This document shows, one piece after another, positions 53,785 to 63,697 of a stretch of 64,000 nt of DNA. Numbering within the stretch: the first letter of the stretch is position 1; each line of letters begins with the position of its first letter. The position numbers were made by a program, and so were the translations under genes. This DNA comes from Paraburkholderia elongata (GTDB taxonomy: Bacteria > Pseudomonadota > Gammaproteobacteria > Burkholderiales > Burkholderiaceae), in NCBI RefSeq assembly GCF_013177735.1, contig NZ_WOEZ01000005.1, positions 1-64,000 on the forward strand, written 5' to 3'. The notes below the pieces were generated by a model. That model was not told the DNA's origin. It did no database searches and saw only the letters and a program-made list of their open reading frames with translations.

Positions 53785-53997
53785 TCAGTAGAACTTCTTT
53801 GGCAGCATCTGGCCACGCAGACGCTTGAAATGACGCTTAACCGCAGCCGCCTTCTTGCGCTTGCGTTCAGCCGTAGGCTTTTCGTAAAACTCGCGGGTGC
53901 GAAGTTCCGTCAGCAACCCGTTTTTCTCCATCGTGCGCTTGAAGCGGCGCATGGCAACTTCAAACGGCTCGTTGTCTTTTACGCGGATGGTCGTCAT
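53785..53997 (-). CDS. rpsU: 30S ribosomal protein S21
   Basis: This is the 70-residue basic small-subunit protein S21, with N-terminal [20 protein letters not shown] and a Lys/Arg-rich C-terminal helix ([29 protein letters not shown]). It sits near the anti-Shine-Dalgarno end of 16S rRNA and helps initiation. It is the first gene of the cluster leading to yqeY, dnaG and rpoD, about 250 bp ahead of yqeY. Confidence 0.97.
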   Translation of the reverse strand: MTTIRVKDNEPFEVAMRRFKRTMEKNGLLTELRTREFYEKPTAERKRKKAAAVKRHFKRLRGQMLPKKFY

Positions 53998-54065
53998 TTT
54001 TCAATAACGGAACTTTGTAAAGGTTCAGGAGTATAGCAGAGCTTTCTCACAAAGCTAATGCGCCG

Positions 54066-55283
54066 TCAAGCCCCCAGAACGTACTCCGCGGCCGCCTGGC
54101 CGGCCGCCACGCCGGAGGCCCACGCCCATTGGAAGTTGTAGCCGCCGAGCCAGCCGGTCACGTCGACCGCCTCGCCGATGAAATACAAACCCGGCGTGCG
54201 GGCGCTCATCATCGTCGCCGACGACAGGTCGCGTGTGTCGATACCGCCGCGCGTGACTTCGGCCTTGCGGTAGCCTTCGGTGCCGTTCGGGGTGAGCGTC
54301 CAACGCGACAAGGCCTCACCGACGCGGCGCAGCGTCTTGTCCGGCAAGTCGGCCACACGCGCTTCGGCGGGAATCTGGTGGGTTTCCAGCCAGACGTGGG
54401 CGAGCCGTTGCGGCACCCATTCCGAGAGCAGATTGGTGATCTGGCGCTTCGTGCCAGTTTTGGCTTCCAGCAATGCGGTCGTGGCGTCCTGCTCGGGCAG
54501 CAGGTTGATGTGAATCGGCTCGCCGGGCTGCCAATAGCTCGAAATCTGCAGAACCCCCGGGCCCGACAGGCCGCGGTGCGTGAGCAGCAGGTCTTCATTG
54601 AAATCGGCACCGGTCTTCTTGTTGCCGGTTGCCAGTTGCACTTCGAGCGACATGCCGGAGAGCGCCGAGAACGGCTCCCAGTCGGTCGCGGCAAAGGTCA
54701 GCGGGACCAGCGCGGGGCGGGTGTCGATCAGCTTGTGGCCGAATTGCTTGGCAAGACGGTAGGCGAAATCGGTGGCGCCGATCTTGGGAATCGACAGGCC
54801 GCCGGTCGCCACCACGAGCGCGCGGGCTGCGATCGGGCCCGAGTGGGTATCCAGCGTGAATTGTCCTTCGGCGTCATGCCGCACCTGCTCGACCGCGAGC
54901 GGCGTGCGCCACGCAATGCGGCCCGCGTCGCATTCGTTCTTCAGTACGTTGATGACCGCGTCGCTCGACTGATCGCAGAACAGCTGCCCCTTGTGCTTCT
55001 CGTGCCACGTCACGTGATGGCGCTTAAGCAACGCCATGAAGTCGCGCGGCGTATAGCGCGCCAGCGCCGAACGGCAGAAATGGGGGTTGGCCGACAGGAA
55101 ATTGGCCGGTCCGGCGTACAGATTCGTGAAGTTGCACCGGCCGCCGCCGGAAATGCGGATTTTCTCCGCGAGGCGCTGCGAGTGGTCGATCAGCACCACG
55201 CGGCGGCCGAGTTGCCCGGCCACGGCCGCGCACATCATGCCGGCCGCGCCTGCGCCGATCACTGCGATATCGAAGGATTCCAT
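54066..55283 (-). CDS. HI0933-family flavoprotein
   Basis: This 405-residue NAD(P)/FAD-dependent oxidoreductase belongs to the HI0933/YhiN family. The FAD-binding motif [14 protein letters not shown] (residues 10-23) and the family segment [13 protein letters not shown] are at the N-terminus; [27 protein letters not shown] near the C-terminus closes the flavin site. The biochemical role of this conserved family is not established. It is divergent from tsaD. Confidence 0.92.
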   Translation of the reverse strand: MESFDIAVIGAGAAGMMCAAVAGQLGRRVVLIDHSQRLAEKIRISGGGRCNFTNLYAGPANFLSANPHFCRSALARYTPRDFMALLKRHHVTWHEKHKGQLFCDQSSDAVINVLKNECDAGRIAWRTPLAVEQVRHDAEGQFTLDTHSGPIAARALVVATGGLSIPKIGATDFAYRLAKQFGHKLIDTRPALVPLTFAATDWEPFSALSGMSLEVQLATGNKKTGADFNEDLLLTHRGLSGPGVLQISSYWQPGEPIHINLLPEQDATTALLEAKTGTKRQITNLLSEWVPQRLAHVWLETHQIPAEARVADLPDKTLRRVGEALSRWTLTPNGTEGYRKAEVTRGGIDTRDLSSATMMSARTPGLYFIGEAVDVTGWLGGYNFQWAWASGVAAGQAAAEYVLGA

Positions 55284-55404
55284 GGGACCGCATTGTACCC
55301 GCGCGTCTGCGGCCCCCTGTCCGCGCTGCTATACTTTCACGCTTGCCTTTTCACTTTTGGGTGCCGGAGTGGCTTCACTCGCGCGCCCATTCAAACCACC
55401 CATC

Positions 55405-56433
55405 ATGCTCGTTCTCGGCATCGAAAGCTCCTGCGACGAAACCGGTCTCGCGCTCTACGACACAGAGCGCGGCCTGCTCGCGCATGCGCTGCATTCGCAA
55501 ATTGCGATGCACCGGGAGTACGGCGGCGTGGTGCCGGAGTTGGCGTCGCGCGACCATATCCGGCGTGCGCTGCCGCTGCTCGAAGATGTGATGGAACGCG
55601 CCGGCGCGGTGCGCAGCGACATTGACGCGATCGCCTATACGCAGGGCCCAGGCCTCGCGGGCGCGCTGCTGGTCGGCGCGAGCGTCGCCAATTCGCTGGC
55701 CATGGCGTGGGACAAGCCGACCATTGGCATCCACCATCTCGAAGGGCACTTGCTGTCGCCGCTGCTGGTGGACGAGCCGCCGCCGTTCCCGTTCGTCGCG
55801 CTGCTGGTGTCAGGCGGCCACACGCAGTTGATGCGCGTGACGGACGTGGGCATCTACGAGACGCTCGGCGAAACGCTGGACGACGCCGCCGGCGAAGCCT
55901 TCGACAAAACCGCCAAGCTATTGGGCCTCGGTTATCCGGGCGGCCCGGAAGTGTCGCGGATGGCCGAATTCGGCACGCCCGGCGCAGTCGTCCTGCCGCG
56001 CCCGATGCTGCATTCCGGCGACCTCGATTTCAGCTTCAGCGGCCTGAAGACCGCTGTCCTCACGCATGCCAAGAAGCTGGGCGGCGCGAATATCTGCGAG
56101 CAGGCGAAAGCCGATCTGGCGCGCGGTTTCGTCGACGCGGCCGTGGAAGTGCTGGCGGCGAAATCGCTGGCCGCGCTCAAACGGACCAAGCTCAATCGGC
56201 TGGTAGTCGCGGGCGGCGTCGGTGCGAACCGGCAACTGCGCGAAGCTCTTTCGGCCGCGGCGAAGAAACGCAATTTTTTCGTGCACTACCCGGACCTGTC
56301 GCTGTGTACGGACAACGGCGCGATGATCGCGTTGGCCGGTGCCCTGAGGCTGCAACGCTGGCCCGATCAATCGGCTAAAGACTACGCGTTCACGGTGAAG
56401 CCGCGCTGGGATCTGACGTCTCTTGCACGCTGA
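55405..56433 (+). CDS. tsaD: tRNA N6-threonylcarbamoyladenosine transferase
   Basis: This 342-residue TsaD is the ASKHA-fold ATPase subunit that transfers the threonylcarbamoyl group to A37 of ANN-decoding tRNAs together with TsaB and TsaE. Visible motifs: [17 protein letters not shown] at the N-terminus, the metal-binding His pair HHLEGH (about residue 111-116), [10 protein letters not shown] and a C-terminal CTDNGAMIA. The start at 55405 gives the standard N-terminus; the frame is open further upstream but overlaps the divergent gene. Confidence 0.97.
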   Translation: MLVLGIESSCDETGLALYDTERGLLAHALHSQIAMHREYGGVVPELASRDHIRRALPLLEDVMERAGAVRSDIDAIAYTQGPGLAGALLVGASVANSLAMAWDKPTIGIHHLEGHLLSPLLVDEPPPFPFVALLVSGGHTQLMRVTDVGIYETLGETLDDAAGEAFDKTAKLLGLGYPGGPEVSRMAEFGTPGAVVLPRPMLHSGDLDFSFSGLKTAVLTHAKKLGGANICEQAKADLARGFVDAAVEVLAAKSLAALKRTKLNRLVVAGGVGANRQLREALSAAAKKRNFFVHYPDLSLCTDNGAMIALAGALRLQRWPDQSAKDYAFTVKPRWDLTSLAR

Positions 56434-56479
56434 GTCCGCGGCGCCCGTCGCATGCCGGGCCACACGATGACAACCCCAT

Positions 56480-56510
56480 AGAAAAAGCCGCTTTCGAAGC
56501 GGCTTTTTCT
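56480..56510. terminator. Bidirectional terminator between tsaD and folE2
   Basis: AGAAAAAGCCGCTT (56480-56493) and AAGCGGCTTTTTCT (56497-56510) form a perfect 14-bp stem with a 3-nt loop. T-runs lie in both directions. Confidence 0.93.
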
Positions 56511-56542
56511 ATTTGCGTGACAAGCAAGAAGCTAAAGCGTAA

Positions 56543-57349
56543 TCACGCCGCCCGCTTATCCCGTTCGATCACTGCATACGCGCTGTGATTGTGAATCGAT
56601 TCGAAGTTCTCAGCTTCGAGCACATAAGCGACGACGCGCTCGTCCGCATTCAGACGCTGCGCGACATCACGCACCAGGTCTTCGACGAACTTCGGATTCT
56701 CGTAGGCACGTTCGGTGACGAACTTCTCGTCCGGACGCTTGAGCAAGCCCCACAGTTCGCACGAGGCTTCTTCTTCAGCGATACGAACCAACTCTTCCAC
56801 CGCCACATCGCCCGCCAGCTCAGCGTTGATCGTGACGTGCGAACGCTGGTTGTGCGCGCCGTACTGCGAAATTTTCTTCGAGCATGGGCACAGGCTCGTG
56901 ACCGGCACCAGCACCTTCAGGAACAGACGCGTCGCGCCATTGCGGGTCTCGCCCGTCAACGTCACTTCGTAGTCGAGCAGACTTTGCACGCCCGACACCG
57001 GCGCGGTCTTGTTCACGAAGTACGGGAACGACACTTCGATGCGACCCGCCTCGGCCTCGAGCTTTTCGAGCATCGCGGCGAGCATGGTGCGGAACGTGGC
57101 CGACTCGAGCGGCGCCTTGTTCTCTTCAAGCAGCGCGACGAAGCGCGACATGTGCGTGCCCTTCTGATCGGCTGGCAAATGCACGTCGAGATTCCATGTG
57201 CCGACCGTCGGCTGCACTTCGCCGCCTTGCGTGCGCACCGTCAACGGATGACGCACTGCCTTGACGCCGACTCGTTGAATCGGAATCTGACGCGTATCGG
57301 GCGTGCTCTGCACGTCGGGCATCACAAAGGCGGGGTTCATCTGGTTCAT
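56543..57349 (-). CDS. folE2: GTP cyclohydrolase FolE2
   Basis: This 268-residue type IB GTP cyclohydrolase makes 7,8-dihydroneopterin triphosphate, the first step of folate synthesis. It is the metal-flexible form that replaces FolE1 in many bacteria. The catalytic segment [21 protein letters not shown] (about residues 150-170) and [21 protein letters not shown] are present. AAAGGAC lies before the ATG. It is in the same direction as dxs, separated by 341 bp of hairpin-rich sequence, so it may have its own control. Confidence 0.95.
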   Translation of the reverse strand: MNQMNPAFVMPDVQSTPDTRQIPIQRVGVKAVRHPLTVRTQGGEVQPTVGTWNLDVHLPADQKGTHMSRFVALLEENKAPLESATFRTMLAAMLEKLEAEAGRIEVSFPYFVNKTAPVSGVQSLLDYEVTLTGETRNGATRLFLKVLVPVTSLCPCSKKISQYGAHNQRSHVTINAELAGDVAVEELVRIAEEEASCELWGLLKRPDEKFVTERAYENPKFVEDLVRDVAQRLNADERVVAYVLEAENFESIHNHSAYAVIERDKRAA

Positions 57350-57439
57350 ATTCTTGTCCTTTCAAGAAAACGCCGGGCCGTCCCAAACGGGCCGCCCCAA
57401 GTTTCCCGCTCCGCAGGAAGTCCCCCGCCCCGAAGGAAG

Positions 57440-57613
57440 TCCCCTTGGGGGATTGGGTGCCCCATCGGGGGTGTCGCAAAGCGACAGGTTTGGGGGCGCT
57501 CAGCGGCCGTGCGAATCAGATCGCGCAACGGCGAACGCCGGCCCCTGCCGGCGTTGGATGATGGACCCGAAGGTCCATCGACTCAAGTTGGAGATTGCTA
57601 TGGCCGCCATAGC
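57440..57613. repeat. Series of six short palindromes between dxs and folE2
   Basis: Within 174 bp lie TCCCC-TT-GGGGGA (from 57440), CCCC-ATC-GGGG (57460-57470), TGTCGC-AAA-GCGACA (57472-57486), AACGCCGG...CCGGCGTT (57534-57555), GATGGACC-CGAA-GGTCCATC (57560-57579) and GCTATGGC-C-GCCATAGC (57597-57613). The rest of the gap 57350-57690 holds no gene. Similar palindromic intergenic runs occur in Burkholderia; a leader or mRNA-stabilising role is possible. Confidence 0.8.
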
Positions 57614-57690
57614 CGCGGCATAGCGCACGGCAGAGCAGCTGAACGACTCGACCAATCGACGCAATTAAGTGACGCAACCACGCGACGCAG

Positions 57691-59598
57691 TTAAGCGACG
57701 CGCTTCACCGAGGATTGACCGGCGACCGCGCCGCTGGAAAGAAAGCGTTCGCGAATCGACTTGGCGATGCCCACTGCGTCGAGACCACACGCGGCGAGCA
57801 ACTTGGCCGGATCTCCATGATCGATGAAGCGATCCGGAAGGCCCAATTGTAGTACGGGCCGCATAACCCCACTCTCAAGCAGGGCTTCGACGCAAGCCGA
57901 ACCCGCGCCACCCATCACGCAGCCTTCTTCGACCGTGACGATAGCGTCGTGCGTTTCGGCGAGCTGGCGGACCAGCTCGGCGTCCAGCGGCTTCACGAAG
58001 CGCATGTTCGCCACCGTGGCGTCCAGTTGCTCAGCAGCCGCCAGCGACGGTGCAACCATCGTGCCGAATGCCAGAATCGCAATCCGCTTGCCGGCCGGTT
58101 GCGACGTTTCGCGACGGATCTCGCCCTTGCCGAGCGGCAGCGCCGTCATCTGCTTGACGGTTGCCACACCCGTGCCGGCGCCGCGCGGATAGCGCACCGC
58201 CGTCGGGTTCGGCTGCTGCAACGCCGTGTACAGCATCTGACGGCATTCGTTTTCGTCCGATGCCGCCATCACCGTCATGTTCGGGATGCAGCGCAGGAAC
58301 GCCAGATCGTATGCACCCGCGTGCGTGGCGCCGTCTGCGCCGACCAGACCCGCGCGGTCGATGGCGAACACCACCGGCAGGTTTTGCAGCGCGACGTCGT
58401 GGATCAGCTGGTCATAAGCACGTTGCAGGAAGGTCGAGTAGATCGCGACCACCGGCTTCATGCCGTCCGCAGCCAGACCGCCGGCGAACGTGACCGCGTG
58501 CTGCTCGGCGATGCCGACGTCGAAGTAGCGATCCGGGAAGCGCTTCTCGAACTCGACCATGCCCGAGCCTTCACGCATGGCCGGCGTGATGCCGACCACG
58601 CGCGCGTCCAGCTCGGCCGCGTCGCACAGCCATTCGCCGAACACCTGCGTGTAGGTTTTCTTCGACGGCGTCGCGGCCGGCTTGATGCCTTCGGCCGGGT
58701 TGAACTTGCCCGGGCCGTGGTACAGCACCGGATCGGCTTCGGCCAGCTTGTAGCCCTGGCCCTTCTTCGTCACGACGTGCAGGAATTGCGGACCGCGCAG
58801 TTCCTTGATGTTCTGCAACGTCGGGATCAGCGAATCGAGGTCGTGACCGTCGATCGGGCCGATGTAGTTGAAACCGAACTCTTCGAAGAGCGTGGCCGGC
58901 ACGATCATGCCCTTCGCGTGCTCTTCGAGCTTGCGGGCGAGATCGAGCATAGGCGGCGCGACGCGCAGCACGCGTTCCACGCCCGCACGCGCGGCGGCGT
59001 AGAAACGGCCCGACATCAGGCGCGCCAGATGGCGATTCAGCGCGCCGACCGGCGGCGAAATCGACATGTCGTTGTCGTTCAGGATGACCAGCAGCGGCAC
59101 GTCGTCTTCGACGCCGGCGTTGTTCATCGCCTCGAAGGCCATGCCGGCCGTCATCGCGCCGTCGCCGATCACGGCGATGCCCATGCGGTTCTCGCCCTGC
59201 AGCTTGCTGGCGATCGCCATGCCGAGCGCGGCCGAGATCGAGGTGCTGGAGTGCGCGGTGCCGAAGGTGTCGTATTCCGACTCGTCGCGCTTCGGAAAGC
59301 CCGAGATGCCGCCGAGCTGACGCAGCGTGTGCATCTGGTCGCGGCGGCCCGTCAGGATCTTGTGCGGATAAGTTTGATGGCCGACGTCCCACACGATCCG
59401 GTCACGTGGCGTGTCGAACACATAGTGCAGAGCAATGGTCAACTCGACCGTGCCGAGGTTGGACGAAAGATGGCCGCCCGTCTGCGATACGCTGTCGAGC
59501 ACGAAGGCGCGCAACTCGTCTGCAAGCGGTTGCAATTGGCGGCGATCGAGGCGGCGCAAGGCTGCCGGGTCGTCGATAGTTTTCAGCAAGTCGTACAT
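57691..59598 (-). CDS. dxs: 1-deoxy-D-xylulose-5-phosphate synthase
   Basis: This is a 635-residue thiamine-diphosphate enzyme that condenses pyruvate with glyceraldehyde 3-phosphate, the first step of the MEP isoprenoid pathway. The TPP motif begins [16 protein letters not shown] (about residue 149), with [16 protein letters not shown] near 75 and the [15 protein letters not shown] segment near 430. The start at 59598 gives the usual N-terminus ([17 protein letters not shown]); upstream codons lack a family match. It follows ispA in the same direction, so precursor and prenyl synthesis are clustered. Confidence 0.97.
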   Translation of the reverse strand: MYDLLKTIDDPAALRRLDRRQLQPLADELRAFVLDSVSQTGGHLSSNLGTVELTIALHYVFDTPRDRIVWDVGHQTYPHKILTGRRDQMHTLRQLGGISGFPKRDESEYDTFGTAHSSTSISAALGMAIASKLQGENRMGIAVIGDGAMTAGMAFEAMNNAGVEDDVPLLVILNDNDMSISPPVGALNRHLARLMSGRFYAAARAGVERVLRVAPPMLDLARKLEEHAKGMIVPATLFEEFGFNYIGPIDGHDLDSLIPTLQNIKELRGPQFLHVVTKKGQGYKLAEADPVLYHGPGKFNPAEGIKPAATPSKKTYTQVFGEWLCDAAELDARVVGITPAMREGSGMVEFEKRFPDRYFDVGIAEQHAVTFAGGLAADGMKPVVAIYSTFLQRAYDQLIHDVALQNLPVVFAIDRAGLVGADGATHAGAYDLAFLRCIPNMTVMAASDENECRQMLYTALQQPNPTAVRYPRGAGTGVATVKQMTALPLGKGEIRRETSQPAGKRIAILAFGTMVAPSLAAAEQLDATVANMRFVKPLDAELVRQLAETHDAIVTVEEGCVMGGAGSACVEALLESGVMRPVLQLGLPDRFIDHGDPAKLLAACGLDAVGIAKSIRERFLSSGAVAGQSSVKRVA

Positions 59599-59683
59599 CG
59601 TCGTTCCATTGTAGGAAAACTTACGCGCCCGCACTTCATACATGCACCTCGTAGCGAAGGTGCGCGGCGGCGGGCTTTCGCGT

Positions 59684-60565
59684 TCAGCTAACCCGGTTCA
59701 CCACCAGGTCGGCCAATTCGGCAAGACGCTGCGCGCGCGCACCAAACGGCGCGATTGCAGCGTGAGCGTCGCTGCGCAGTTGCGCGGCGAGCGCACGCGA
59801 CGCATCGAGCCCAATAATCGACACGTAGGTCGGCTTGCCGTCCTTCGCGTCTTTACCTGCTGTCTTGCCAAGCGTCGCGGAATCGGTCGTGACGTCGAGA
59901 ATATCGTCGACAACCTGAAACGCGAGGCCGACGGCGGCCGCATACGCGTCGAGCGAACGCATTGCGTCCGCATTCGGCGTTTCGCCCGCCAGCGCACCCA
60001 TGCGCACCGCAGCACGCAGCAAGGCGCCGGTTTTCATCCGGTGCATGGTTTCCAGTTGCGGGCGCGTCAGCGTATGGCCGACGCTTGCCAGGTCGATAGC
60101 CTGGCCGCCGCACATGCCGATCGAGCCGCTCGCAAAGGCCAGTTCACGCACGAGCGATGCCTGCTGCGCCGGTGCCAGCGCGTCCGACGTCAACGCGACG
60201 AATGCCTGCGCTTGCAGCGCGTCGCCGACCAGCAAGGCTGTGGCCTCGTCATACTTGACGTGGACCGTGGGTTTGCCACGACGCAGCGCGTCGTCGTCCA
60301 TGCAAGGCATGTCGTCGTGCACGAGCGAGTACACGTGGATCATTTCCAGCGCCGCCGCTGCCGCGTCCAGGCACTCGGCACGCGCGCCGGTCAACTCGCC
60401 GGCCGCGTGGCACAGCAGCGGGCGCACCCGCTTGCCGCCGCCCAGCACCGCATAGCGCATGGCTTCATGCAGTTTGGCCGGCTCGGTCGCTTCCGTGGGC
60501 AGGTAGTGTTCTAGTGCCGATTCGACGCGTTCGAGTACCGAGCGTGTCCATTGTTCGAATGTCAT
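59684..60565 (-). CDS. ispA: Farnesyl diphosphate synthase
   Basis: This is a 293-residue short-chain prenyl transferase. The first Asp-rich motif is DDMPCMDDD (about residue 85-93) and the second is VVDDILD (about 220), both binding Mg-diphosphate. It makes farnesyl diphosphate from IPP and DMAPP. Its start overlaps the xseB stop by 4 bp, and dxs follows after 85 bp, the standard xseB-ispA-dxs operon. Confidence 0.96.
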   Translation of the reverse strand: MTFEQWTRSVLERVESALEHYLPTEATEPAKLHEAMRYAVLGGGKRVRPLLCHAAGELTGARAECLDAAAAALEMIHVYSLVHDDMPCMDDDALRRGKPTVHVKYDEATALLVGDALQAQAFVALTSDALAPAQQASLVRELAFASGSIGMCGGQAIDLASVGHTLTRPQLETMHRMKTGALLRAAVRMGALAGETPNADAMRSLDAYAAAVGLAFQVVDDILDVTTDSATLGKTAGKDAKDGKPTYVSIIGLDASRALAAQLRSDAHAAIAPFGARAQRLAELADLVVNRVS

Positions 60566-60870
60566 AGGTCGTCCCCGCTTTCAGTAGCGGCTGTGCCTGC
60601 GGTATTCATGGGCAGCGGCTTGAGCGTCTCGCCATCGAGCACGCGCACCTGCTGCTCGATCTTCTCGAGCTGCTGCTGGCAAAACGCTACGAGAGCCGCA
60701 CCGCGCCGGTAGGCGGTGAGCGACTCCTCGAGGCTGAGATTGCCGCTTTCCATGCGCGCGACCAACCCTTCCAGCTCGGCCTGGGCCGCCTCGTAGTTCT
60801 CGGGCAACGGCGTGGTGTCGACGCCTTCAGCAGGCGCGGCAGCAGTATCTTTCGACGCGGTCTTCGCCAT
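60562..60870 (-). CDS. xseB: Exodeoxyribonuclease VII small subunit
   Basis: This 102-residue protein contains the XseB helical pair (ENYEAAQAELEGLVARMESGNLSLEESLTAYRRGAALVAFCQQQL), which binds XseA in exonuclease VII, a single-strand nuclease. Both ends have disordered extensions (TASKDTAAAPAEGVD and the C-terminal [13 protein letters not shown]). The start is taken at 60870; a slightly longer frame lacks family support. It overlaps ispA by 4 bp. Confidence 0.94.
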   Translation of the reverse strand: MAKTASKDTAAAPAEGVDTTPLPENYEAAQAELEGLVARMESGNLSLEESLTAYRRGAALVAFCQQQLEKIEQQVRVLDGETLKPLPMNTAGTAATESGDDL

Positions 60871-61156
60871 GAATAGTCGCAAAATTAAAACAAGTCGGAC
60901 ATTCTACGGCAAAAGCGGCATTTCCGATCCGCTCGCCAGCCCGCGCCCCGCCTTTGCCGTCCGTGTCCGACCCTCAGTCTCTCAGAAAAAAAACGATTGG
61001 TCCGTGGCGAAAAACGTGAACTTACTTGACATTTTTGACCCAAATCAGTCACTTAAGCGCCCCAAGGTGGGGGAAACAGGTATAATCTCGGGCTCCCTAA
61101 ATCGAATCTTCGATGGTTGGGTTGTTCACTGCTTTCACGTCTTCACGGGAGTGGGA

Positions 61157-62263
61157 ATGTCCAATCTGAGCAATGCATTGCAGTTGCGGTCTGTCCACAG
61201 CCAGCTGCCAGTCACGGCTTACTTTGACGAAGCGCTTCTAACGCGCGAAATCGACACCCTTTTCAAGAAAGGTCCTCGCTACATCGGCCACGATCTCATG
61301 GTGCCCGAAGCGGGGAATTATTTTGCTTTGCCCAGCGAGAGCGAAGGGCGTGTGCTCGTCCGTAACCAGCAGTCGCAAGTCGAACTGCTGTCGAACGTGT
61401 GCCGCCACCGGCAAGCCATCATGCTCAACGGCCGCGGCCAGACGGAGAACATCGTCTGCCCCCTGCATCGCTGGACGTACGACCTGAACGGCCAGCTCCT
61501 CGGTGCACCTCATTTTGCGGATAACCCCTGCCTGAATCTCGGCGCCACGCCGCTGCAGAACTGGCAAGGCCTGCTGTTCGAAGCGCAGGGGCGCGACGTC
61601 GCGCGGGATCTGACGCGCCTCGGCACCAAGCAACACTTCGATTTTTCGGGCTTCATGTTCGATCACGTCGAAGTGCACGAGTGCAACTACAACTGGAAGA
61701 CCTTCATCGAGGTCTATCTGGAGGACTACCACGTCGCGCCGTTCCATCCGGGCCTCGGCAGCTTCGTCAATTGCGACGACCTGACGTGGGAATTCGGCGA
61801 GTGGTACAGCGTGCAGACGGTCGGCGTTCATAAGGATCTGGAGCAGCCGGGCAGCCCGACATACCGTAAATGGCACGACGAAGTGCTGCGCTTCCGCGGT
61901 GGCAATCCGCCCGAATTCGGCGCGATCTGGATGGTGTACTACCCCGGCATCATGATCGAGTGGTATCCGCATGTGCTGGTCGTGTCGTGGCTGATTCCGC
62001 GCGGTCCGCAGAAAACCACCAACGTGGTGGAGTTCTATTATCCTGAGGAAATCGCGCTGTTCGAACGCGAGTTCGTCGAAGCCGAGCGCGCCGCCTATAT
62101 GGAAACGGCCCGCGAAGACGACGAGATCGCCGAGCGCATGGACGCAGGCCGCCGCGCGCTGATGGAGCGCGGCGAGTCGCAGGTCGGCCCGTACCAGAGC
62201 CCGATGGAAGACGGCATGCAGCACTTCCACGAGTTCTTGCGGCGCGAACTCGGCGCAATCTGA
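61157..62263 (+). CDS. Rieske-type ring-hydroxylating oxygenase alpha subunit-like protein
   Basis: This is a 368-residue Rieske oxygenase. The 2Fe-2S ligands are C82, H84, C101 and H104 (C-x-H ... C-x2-H); the mononuclear iron site has H192 and H197 (EDYHVAPFHPGL) with a distal Asp not pinned down. The family holds aromatic ring hydroxylases and demethylases, but this member is a core-genome gene next to xseB in many Burkholderia, so the substrate is not implied by the neighbours. The start at 61157 is taken over a longer upstream frame; GGGAGTGGG lies before it. Confidence 0.88.
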   Translation: MSNLSNALQLRSVHSQLPVTAYFDEALLTREIDTLFKKGPRYIGHDLMVPEAGNYFALPSESEGRVLVRNQQSQVELLSNVCRHRQAIMLNGRGQTENIVCPLHRWTYDLNGQLLGAPHFADNPCLNLGATPLQNWQGLLFEAQGRDVARDLTRLGTKQHFDFSGFMFDHVEVHECNYNWKTFIEVYLEDYHVAPFHPGLGSFVNCDDLTWEFGEWYSVQTVGVHKDLEQPGSPTYRKWHDEVLRFRGGNPPEFGAIWMVYYPGIMIEWYPHVLVVSWLIPRGPQKTTNVVEFYYPEEIALFEREFVEAERAAYMETAREDDEIAERMDAGRRALMERGESQVGPYQSPMEDGMQHFHEFLRRELGAI

Positions 62264-62327
62264 TCCGCAGGCGTCCGCATTGATCGGCGTTTGAGCCGAT
62301 CCTTGTACGAGCCGCATCAAAGCATGG

Positions 62328-62357
62328 AAAGACGGACTTCGGTCCGTCTTTTTTTGT
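62328..62357 (+). terminator. Terminator after the Rieske gene
   Basis: AAAGACGGAC (62328-62337), TTCG loop, GTCCGTCTTT (62342-62351), followed by a T-run. Confidence 0.92.
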
Positions 62358-62440
62358 TTAGACTATCAGTATCGTTCGGCCATTCGCCATCGGCGCCAAG
62401 CCGCCGGGCAAGCGCCGAATCGCCCGCTTTAGGAGACGTC

Positions 62441-63310
62441 ATGCCCCACACTCACTACACCACACTCATCTCCGCGACCAACCTCGCGGAACGGCTAGCC
62501 GCCGCGCCGGGCAGCGTGTTCGTCATCGATTGCCGTTTCGATCTGGCCGACACCGAGGCGGGCGAGAAAGCCTATCTGGCCGGGCATTTGCCGGGCGCAC
62601 ATTATCTGCACCTGGATCGCGATCTGTCGGGGCCGAAGAACGGCCACAATGGCCGCCATCCGCTGCCGGATCGCGCGCGGCTGGTGGAGACGCTGGAGTC
62701 CCGCGGGCTCAAGCAGGGTCAGCAGGTGGTTGCTTATGACGCGCAGGGTGGCATGTACGCCGCGCGCGCATGGTGGCTGCTGCGCTGGCTTGGCCATGAC
62801 GCGGTTGCATTGCTCGACGGCGGATTGCAAGCCTGGCAGGCCGCGGGCCAGGCGCTGACGCAAGACGCGCCGGCGCAGAACACGGGCGACTTCAAAGCGG
62901 GTGCGCCGCTTTCAGTCACCGTCGACGCGCAGACCGTCGAGCGCAATCTCGGTACAAAAGAGCGCGTCGTGGTCGATGCGCGCGCGAACGATCGCTATCG
63001 CGGCGAGAACGAAACGCTGGATCGCGTCGGCGGCCATATTCCCGGCGCGCTCAACCGGTTCTTCAAGGACAACCTCACCGCCGACGGCCGCTACAAACCG
63101 GCACACACGCTGCGTGAGGAATTCCATGCGTTGCTGGGCGACACGTCGCCGGAACACGTCGTGCTGCAATGCGGCTCGGGCGTGACGGCATGCGTGAACG
63201 CGCTCGCGATGGAGGTTGCCGGCATGCATGGCGCAGCGCTGTATGCGGGATCGTGGAGCGAATGGAGTTCTGATCCGAAGCGGCCGGTTGCAACGGGTCC
63301 GAATCCCTAA
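62441..63310 (+). CDS. sseA: 3-mercaptopyruvate/thiosulfate sulfurtransferase
   Basis: This is a 289-residue tandem-rhodanese protein. The active-site loop in the second domain, CGSGVTAC, is that of 3-mercaptopyruvate sulfurtransferases (SseA type). The N-terminal rhodanese domain (VFVIDCRFDLADTEAGEKAYLAGHLPGAHYLHLDRDLSG) is non-catalytic as usual. It transfers sulfur from 3-mercaptopyruvate or thiosulfate to a thiol or cyanide acceptor. AGGAGA lies 4-9 bp before the ATG at 62441; an upstream open frame has no support. Confidence 0.92.
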   Translation: MPHTHYTTLISATNLAERLAAAPGSVFVIDCRFDLADTEAGEKAYLAGHLPGAHYLHLDRDLSGPKNGHNGRHPLPDRARLVETLESRGLKQGQQVVAYDAQGGMYAARAWWLLRWLGHDAVALLDGGLQAWQAAGQALTQDAPAQNTGDFKAGAPLSVTVDAQTVERNLGTKERVVVDARANDRYRGENETLDRVGGHIPGALNRFFKDNLTADGRYKPAHTLREEFHALLGDTSPEHVVLQCGSGVTACVNALAMEVAGMHGAALYAGSWSEWSSDPKRPVATGPNP

Positions 63311-63607
63311 GCGACTCCGTGCTGCTTGAACCACACCAGCATCTGATCACTGATCTGCTGGGTGGTCGGCAGCACCGACGGATCGCCCTCGCGGACAAAC
63401 AGATCCAGCGCGATAGGCCGGCACGAGCGTATCGCCCGAACGCACGGCGACCTCACCGGCTTCAAGACCGTCGCTATCGGTATGGATGGTTTGCGCTGAT
63501 ACCGGTAGCACGGCCGCGGCGAAACCGGTGCCGAGCGCGGCCTTGATGAAGGTACGGCGATTGAAGGGAACGTGCGGGACCAGGCTGTCGATGTCAGGTT
63601 TCAGCAT
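63307..63607 (-). pseudogene. Broken dienelactone hydrolase-family gene
   Basis: The 5' part encodes a twin-arginine signal (FNRRTFIKAALGTGFAAAV) and the start of the mature domain (GEVAVRSGDTLVPAYRA), as in exported dienelactone hydrolases of Burkholderia. Then the frame shifts, and in another frame comes LDLFVREGDPS and, directly after, SDQMLVWFKQHGVA-stop, which resembles the middle and the C-terminal end of the same family. About two thirds of a normal 290-residue gene is missing, including the catalytic region. Its stop overlaps the end of the sulfurtransferase gene. Confidence 0.72.
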
Positions 63608-63697
63608 GCGGCGCTCCTCGGGTGAAGGTTGGATGCAACAGGATACGCTTCACCCGCATCCTGTTGCATTTGCAACCTTCTCAAGCGCAGTCAGCCT

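Noticed and set aside
57949..59691. 580-codon open frame opposite dxs
   Set aside because: Same antisense effect; dxs on the other strand is complete and unmistakable.
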